A DNA stretch of 32,588 nt, taken from assembly GCA_012744375.1 (NCBI GenBank), contig JAAYCD010000012.1:1-32588 (forward strand). Reading direction: 5' to 3'. Below are positions 26,872-32,588 of this stretch, one piece after another. The translations under genes and the position numbers were made by a program. This DNA comes from Erysipelotrichaceae bacterium (GTDB lineage: Bacteria; Bacillota_I; Bacilli_A; RFN20; CAG-826). Every line of letters begins with the position of its first letter. Position 1 is the first letter of the stretch. The notes under the pieces were generated by a model, which did not search any database, was not told the DNA's origin, and saw only the letters and a list, made by a program, of their open reading frames with translations.

Positions 26872-28416
26872 TTATTTAGCAGTAATAGGATATGCTTCTT
26901 TAAGTCTTTCGGCTTCTTCTACTGTGACTCTTAAAATTGTACCATGACGCTTAATTTGTGCGTCCCAAGAATATGTTGGTTGTCTCCAAGAACCATTGGC
27001 ATTGGTCGTATCTTCAATATCAGTAGTGGAAAATGGAATATAACCAACGCTAGTATTGGCATAGAAGTCCGCCATTAATCCGATTTCTGGTACGTCTGGA
27101 TCTTGTCTATCGGCTTTATTCAAATAAAACCATTCTGGACCTTCTAAACATGTGTTATTGGCAGTTCTACCTTGTACTTGGAAGCCAAGTTCATCTAAGT
27201 CGAACACCTTTTCCCAAGAATCAATATCAAATAAATCTGTTGTTCTTTGAACAAGAATGCCACCATTTTGTTCGTGGTTGTCGCCATCTTTAGTAGCGGA
27301 ATAATAGTAATCGCCAATTTTCATGACTGCAGCATCAATAATCTTTCTTTCATTATTATTGATGGCTTGTGGAGAATCAGAAGCTTTTTGTGGGTCTTCA
27401 CCACCATTGGGATATGGTTGGTTTTTTAAGAATTTCTTAGTTTTAGTAAAATGAACGAAATCTCTTGTGGTTGTGTAATAGATGCAATCGCGTTCGATAA
27501 TCGCATTTCTTGCTTCGTTAAGAATTGTAGAAGAAAAGAAGATGACATATTCGCCAGTTTCTTCGCTATATATCATTTCTGGTGCCCAAGCCATACCCGC
27601 CATTGGGTGAGCGACTTCAATTAATCTACCTTCGGTCCAGTTGACCAAGTCATGGGATTCCCAAAGAGTAATTGCCCGGCTTCCAGTAATCGTAAATTTT
27701 TGTGCCCCATTATTGCTGCCCCAACCACCGCGAGTATAAACGCTTAAGTCAGTGGCAATTAAATAGAAACTATCGCCTTCAGGAGAACGTAGGAGGAATG
27801 GGTCTCTAACACCTCTTTCACCAACAGTACTTGATAAAACTGGCTTTAAGTTGTTCATCGTTGAACCATTCATATCTTTAAATTTTAAGCCTTCGCCAAC
27901 ATCAGCAAGGGCGAAAAACATTTGTTCACCGGTAGCTACTCTTTGACCGTTTTCGGTTTTACCATAACCTTCTCCGACAAAGTGCGCAAACAAATATGCT
28001 TCATAATCTTCATCTTCTGGAACGTAAGGTAAGCCTTTTACCAAAACATCTTGCTCATATTTAGTAATTTGACCGTCTTTTTCAATTTTTGCTTTTAGTT
28101 CAACCACTTTATCACTTGTTGATCTAGTAACTTCGCCTGGAGCAACATCACCTTCTTTTGGATAAATGGTGTTGCGATCAGAACTCCACCAAGTGATGGT
28201 TGCACCATTAACTTCTTCAGGGAGATAAATGTTGCCGTAAACACCCGTATCGGCATTTCTCACGATTACATGATCTAAAATTGTTTCATCTGTTTCCACT
28301 GGTGCATTTTTGATATCTTCTAACAATTGATCTTTTGGCGAACCAAAATTACACGAAGTTAAACACAACATCGTTAAAGCTGTAAAGACAAATAAAAATT
28401 TACTTTTCGTTTGCAT
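26872..28416 (-). CDS. Secreted lipoprotein, glycoside hydrolase family 43-like (arabinanase/arabinofuranosidase type) with an N-terminal bacterial Ig-like domain
   Basis: Signal peptide with lipobox (LTSC), Ig-like segment (ATITWWSSDRNTI...VTR), then GH43-type residues: GVRDPFLL (Asp base), IIDAAVMKIGDYYY (Asp), CLEGPEWF (Glu acid). Start set to the ATG after AAAGGAAAT. Confidence 0.82.
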   Translation of the reverse strand: MQTKSKFLFVFTALTMLCLTSCNFGSPKDQLLEDIKNAPVETDETILDHVIVRNADTGVYGNIYLPEEVNGATITWWSSDRNTIYPKEGDVAPGEVTRSTSDKVVELKAKIEKDGQITKYEQDVLVKGLPYVPEDEDYEAYLFAHFVGEGYGKTENGQRVATGEQMFFALADVGEGLKFKDMNGSTMNNLKPVLSSTVGERGVRDPFLLRSPEGDSFYLIATDLSVYTRGGWGSNNGAQKFTITGSRAITLWESHDLVNWTEGRLIEVAHPMAGMAWAPEMIYSEETGEYVIFFSSTILNEARNAIIERDCIYYTTTRDFVHFTKTKKFLKNQPYPNGGEDPQKASDSPQAINNNERKIIDAAVMKIGDYYYSATKDGDNHEQNGGILVQRTTDLFDIDSWEKVFDLDELGFQVQGRTANNTCLEGPEWFYLNKADRQDPDVPEIGLMADFYANTSVGYIPFSTTDIEDTTNANGSWRQPTYSWDAQIKRHGTILRVTVEEAERLKEAYPITAK

Positions 28417-28530
28417 AATATTTCCTTTCACATCATTTTGTAAAAATGTCGACATAAATAAATAAACACAAAAAAACAATAATAGCAACCTATTAATTAA
28501 ATAATTAATAATATTTAGTTATTAGTGGGA

Positions 28531-30144
28531 TTATTCAATGCCAACTAAGAAAGAATAAACAGGTTGATTACCGTGGCGAATATCAATATCTAAATCAGGG
28601 AAACGATCGGTAAGCAACTCAGCAACTTTCTTAGAAAGTTTTTCATCGATATCTTGACCGAGTAAAATTGTGATAATGCTCGCTTCATCGTCGACCATTT
28701 TATCTAACAAAGCCAAAAGGGCTTCGATCTTATCTGGATGATCAACAACGATATCTTTTTCAAAAATACCAATATAATCGTCTTTTTTGACCTTTAGGCC
28801 ATTATATTCTGTATCTCTAATCGCATAAGTCACTTCGCCAGATTTGACATTTTTTAAAGCAGCTTTCATCGCTCTAAAGTTTTCTTCTCCATCGGCTTCA
28901 GGATTAAACATGATGGCGCTACTAATGCCTTGAGGAATGGTTTTAGAAGGAATGACGTAAATATTAGTTCCTTGTCCACTCATCATTTCGCATGCTTGAG
29001 AAGCGGCCATGACGATATTGCTATTGTTTGGAAAAACAAAGACGTTATGAGCATTAGCTTTTTTAATTGCGGAAACAAAGTCTTCACTAGAAGGATTCAT
29101 TGTTTGTCCGCCTTTAACGATGACGGAAATGCCAATTTCCTTAAAAAATTGATCGATGCCATCACCAGAAGAAACGCCAATCATCGCATATGGTTTCTTT
29201 TCTTTGACGATGTGGTCAGCAATAAACTGTATTTCATCATTGTCTTCATTAACTTTTAAAACTTGCACTTTTAAAAATTCACCGAAGTGCTGGGCATAGT
29301 TTAAAATATCACCTGGAGTTAAAGTGCGAATGTGGACTTTAACAATGTCATCTTTTAAGTTAACGACTAAGTCATTGCCGTTGGTCGATAAAATATTATT
29401 AAAACGATTTTGATTAAATTCTTTTTTGTCTTTGAGTAACTTCAAAACGAAATCCAGCAAATAACCATCTTCTTCAGCTTCACTAACTCCAGCGGAGGCT
29501 TCGGTAACGGTTGCTTGGCTTCTTTCCACAAAGCCACCACTAGCCGCGATGCGCATACCTTCAAGAATTCTAATTAAACCGGCACCGCCAGAATCAATAA
29601 CGCCAGCTTCTTTTAATACTGGTAAAAGTTCTGGTGTTCTTTTTAATGATTCTCTAGCTTCTTGAAGCATCAAATCTAAACATTTTTCAATGCTCATATT
29701 GTCTTTGACTGTGTCGGCTAAATATTGGCTAGATTCACGAATGACAGTCAAAATTGTACCTTCGACCGGATTAACAACGGCTTTATATGCTACTTCAACC
29801 CCTTTTTGAAATGCAGCTGAAAAAGCTAACGCATCAACTTCAGCAAGATTTTCTAGCCCTTTAGAAAAACCACGAAAAATTTGACTAGTAATAACGCCTG
29901 AGTTTCCTCTTGCGCCCATTAATAATCCACGCGAAAAAACTTTAGCTATTTCAGAGGCATTGTCATCACTCCGGTTTTGAATTTCTTTGCTGCCGGAGGT
30001 AAGAGTTAAATTCATATTCATTCCTGTGTCACCATCAGGAACCGGGAAAACATTGAGGGCATCAACTTCAGGATAGTGGTTGTAAAGATTATTACTGCCA
30101 GATAATAAAAGTAGTTTTAAAGATTGTCCGTTTAAAGTTTTCAT
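28531..30144 (-). CDS. fakA: Fatty acid kinase catalytic subunit FakA / DAK2-domain protein (YloV)
   Basis: VDALNVFPVPDGDTGMNMNLTL, SRGLLMGARGNSGVITSQIFRGF, KEAGVIDSGGAGL, plus the C-terminal DegV-like/YloV domain. Follows asp23. Confidence 0.93.
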   Translation of the reverse strand: MKTLNGQSLKLLLLSGSNNLYNHYPEVDALNVFPVPDGDTGMNMNLTLTSGSKEIQNRSDDNASEIAKVFSRGLLMGARGNSGVITSQIFRGFSKGLENLAEVDALAFSAAFQKGVEVAYKAVVNPVEGTILTVIRESSQYLADTVKDNMSIEKCLDLMLQEARESLKRTPELLPVLKEAGVIDSGGAGLIRILEGMRIAASGGFVERSQATVTEASAGVSEAEEDGYLLDFVLKLLKDKKEFNQNRFNNILSTNGNDLVVNLKDDIVKVHIRTLTPGDILNYAQHFGEFLKVQVLKVNEDNDEIQFIADHIVKEKKPYAMIGVSSGDGIDQFFKEIGISVIVKGGQTMNPSSEDFVSAIKKANAHNVFVFPNNSNIVMAASQACEMMSGQGTNIYVIPSKTIPQGISSAIMFNPEADGEENFRAMKAALKNVKSGEVTYAIRDTEYNGLKVKKDDYIGIFEKDIVVDHPDKIEALLALLDKMVDDEASIITILLGQDIDEKLSKKVAELLTDRFPDLDIDIRHGNQPVYSFLVGIE

Positions 30145-30148
30145 AAGC

Positions 30149-30505
30149 TTAATGAGAGGCGAGAATCTTTTCTCCGTAGACGTTTACACCAGTACAAGCT
30201 TGATTATATTTATTAGAGAGAATGTACATGATATTTTTTTGGCATTCTGCGAGTGCTTCAGTAATTTTCACTTCGTTAGAAAGCACGAGATAAACATCGA
30301 TAGTAAAAGTGCGATTTGGTTTCTTATTGACGTAAATCGCATCCTCAGAATTTCCTTTCTTAGTTGGGAGTTCTAAACGTGATATTTCTTCGCGCTTGCA
30401 AATAGCAACAATGCCATAACAAGCTAAGGCCGCCTGCCGAGTTGCGTCCTCGATATCTTTTGTTTCAAGACTAGCCGTAGCGAAGAAAGTGTTTTTTTCA
30501 TTCAT
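30149..30505 (-). CDS. Asp23/Gls24-family protein (YloU)
   Basis: Short Asp23-like protein (AALACYGIVAICKR...VDVYLVLSNEVKITEALAECQKNIMYILSNKYNQACTGVNVYGEKI). Start corrected to the ATG at 30505. Confidence 0.88.
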   Translation of the reverse strand: MNEKNTFFATASLETKDIEDATRQAALACYGIVAICKREEISRLELPTKKGNSEDAIYVNKKPNRTFTIDVYLVLSNEVKITEALAECQKNIMYILSNKYNQACTGVNVYGEKILASH

Positions 30506-30515
30506 AAACGTTGTT

Positions 30516-30544
30516 ATTTTACATAGTAAATAGTTTTCTGTCAA
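30516..30544 (-). promoter_or_regulatory. Promoter for asp23-fakA
   Basis: Minus strand TTGACA-N17-TAAAAT, with the -10 ending 10 nt before the ATG. Confidence 0.8.
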
Positions 30545-30597
30545 ATCAGTAGTAGTTTTCGCTTATTGATAGTGACATTTTCATACGTTTGACTATT

Positions 30598-31824
30598 TTA
30601 TTGTCTCCTTAATAAAGATAGAAGCGGAAAAAAGTCTTGATACACTTCGCCATAGGCAACAATAATGTGGTTACCAAAACTAGTTTTTAATAAGTCTAAA
30701 AGACTCTCATCATTAAGAGAAACAACGATTTGTGTGCGACAATAACCGGGCAAAGAAACATTTTCTTTGATGCTCGCAGGGATACATAAACAATTTTCCA
30801 AAGAATAATCAGGAGCAATTTTTAGTAAAGAAATATGTCCTTCAGGTAGTTCGCCTTTAATCGCCACTCCTAAGCCACTTTCAAAATGGGAAGTAAGTTT
30901 ATATGAAGATACCATGTTTAGTGGGACAGTACAGTGAGCCAATAAAAGCGTGTGTTCGTCATAATCTAGTTTACTTGGATTGGCCATAAATGAACTACGA
31001 TCAGTTAGAGCATTAGCAATATGCATTGTAATTAAACTCATGATGTCGCCTTCGCAGCCAGCAGTAATGCCTTCTTCATTCAGCAAAGCAAGCGCTAAAC
31101 AGGCGGTTGTTTTTCTAGTTTTTATGACGTCAAAGCACCGAATTGTGATGGCGTTAAGTTGATATTTTTCAATTAGTTTCTTAAGAGCAACATAAACGAG
31201 CAAACTATCCGTTAAAGTATCAATATTATCAGCATTATTAACTAATTCTTGAGCGCGAGGAATATATTCAAAATCAAGTGTGTCTTCTTTGGCTTTTAAA
31301 TAGCATTCATCAAACTCTTTAGCGGTAATTTTCACCACTTCCATATTAAAGTTTTTCTTTATTTTGGCAGGTTCTATCGGTGTGGCAATCAGCCAGGAAG
31401 AGGCGCCACCAATTACACCAAGTCGATTGTTGGCAAGTTTTTTGCTCGCCCCGATGATCGTAGCAATATGACGGATCATGCTTGCAATGTGTTTTTCATC
31501 ACCAGTCAATAAAAAGCATAATTGATTGTGATATTCTAAATAAGTTTTGATTTCTAAAGCAGCAGGAAGTGAATTATTTTTCGAAGTTGAAAGAATAACG
31601 ATTGGTTGTTTAAAGCTATTTAAACGCCGTAAAAAGCGTGATTCTACCCCACCAGTACCGATTAAAATGATATCGAACAAAGGATCGAACGCATTTTCAC
31701 AAATGTACAAATCTTCATCCATTAAATAATTATTGATTTCATCAATAAAGGCTAAATCTTCTTCAATGATGACCTGTTTATTTTTTTCTAAAAAATTGTA
31801 CAAAGGGACTAAATTTAAGTTCAT
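30598..31824 (-). CDS. L-fucose/L-arabinose isomerase-fold protein of unknown function
   Basis: Two-domain layout; C-terminal segment TIRCFDVIKTRKTTACLALALLNEEGITAGCEGDIMSLITMHIANALTDRSSFMANP...LLLAHCTVPLNM resembles the FucI-like C-terminal domain (CEgD...HC motifs). SD GAGG before the ATG. Confidence 0.6.
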   Translation of the reverse strand: MNLNLVPLYNFLEKNKQVIIEEDLAFIDEINNYLMDEDLYICENAFDPLFDIILIGTGGVESRFLRRLNSFKQPIVILSTSKNNSLPAALEIKTYLEYHNQLCFLLTGDEKHIASMIRHIATIIGASKKLANNRLGVIGGASSWLIATPIEPAKIKKNFNMEVVKITAKEFDECYLKAKEDTLDFEYIPRAQELVNNADNIDTLTDSLLVYVALKKLIEKYQLNAITIRCFDVIKTRKTTACLALALLNEEGITAGCEGDIMSLITMHIANALTDRSSFMANPSKLDYDEHTLLLAHCTVPLNMVSSYKLTSHFESGLGVAIKGELPEGHISLLKIAPDYSLENCLCIPASIKENVSLPGYCRTQIVVSLNDESLLDLLKTSFGNHIIVAYGEVYQDFFPLLSLLRRQ

Positions 31825-31889
31825 GAATACCTCGATTACCTTAAATAGATTATAAAGTAAGTGCTAAATAAGTGCCATAAAATAAAAAG

Positions 31890-31996
31890 CCCGGCAGCTC
31901 GCTATTTTGTCCCGAAGGATATCGTCGCCACTACGGTGCTTAACTTCTGTGTTCGAGATGGGAACAGGTGTGTCCACCGCGCCATCGCCACCAGAC
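31890..31996 (-). rRNA. rrf: 5S ribosomal RNA
   Basis: Reverse complement GTCTGGTGGCGATGGCGCGGTGGACACACCTGTTCCCATCTCGAACACAGAAGTTAAGCACCGTAGTGGCGACGATATCCTTCGGGACAAAATAGCGAGCTGCCGGGC has the canonical 5S core. Confidence 0.97.
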
Positions 31997-32114
31997 TTTT
32001 TATTGAGGAGATAATTTGAAATTATTCTCTCAAAACTGAATATTATCACATGTTTGCTTTCTTGTTAATTAGAAACCTTAATTTTATGTTTTCGGATATG
32101 AAAATCTTAAGAAA

Positions 32115-32588
<474 letters not shown>

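Noticed and set aside
31836-31880. Promoter for the FucI-like gene (TATAAT on the minus strand just upstream)
   Set aside because: The -10 is good but the -35 region (TGGCAC) is poor, so it could equally be rRNA operon readthrough; not listed as a feature.
31864-32049. 61-aa minus-strand ORF
   Set aside because: Lies across the 5S rRNA gene and the 23S-5S spacer.

Overview
This is an AT-rich Firmicutes/Mollicutes-like chromosomal segment using the standard bacterial code (dprA and trmD both end in TGA, and Trp is TGG). Almost the whole window is the conserved Bacillus-type asp23(yloU)-to-polC housekeeping supercluster, read on the minus strand: [23S-5S rRNA] - FucI-like protein - asp23 - fakA - GH43 lipoprotein - recG - plsX - rnc - ftsY - ylxM - ffh - [rpsP-khpA-rimM-trmD, inverted to the + strand] - rplS - lepB - rbgA - rnhB - dprA - topA - xerC/D - rpsB - tsf - pyrH - frr - cdsA - dxr - rseP - polC - tRNA-Pro(CGG). 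I found no CRISPR array, transposon, prophage or obvious defence system, and nothing here demands a wholly new system. The items most worth a second look are: (1) an apparent exact inversion of the rpsP-trmD block inside an otherwise collinear supercluster; (2) gene losses relative to the Bacillus layout (acpP/fab, smc, uppS, proS, trmFO) and one accessory GH43 lipoprotein inserted between fakA and recG; (3) three ORF-track 'starts' that are really in-frame TTGACA -35 boxes, with leaderless-looking mRNAs for asp23, recG and possibly topA; (4) stop codons embedded in compact terminator hairpins; (5) a signal peptidase with an added C-terminal zinc ribbon; (6) candidate rplS and rpsB leader RNAs; (7) a FucI-fold protein of unknown role between the rRNA operon and asp23. 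No database searches were run. Product calls rest on recognised motifs and synteny.
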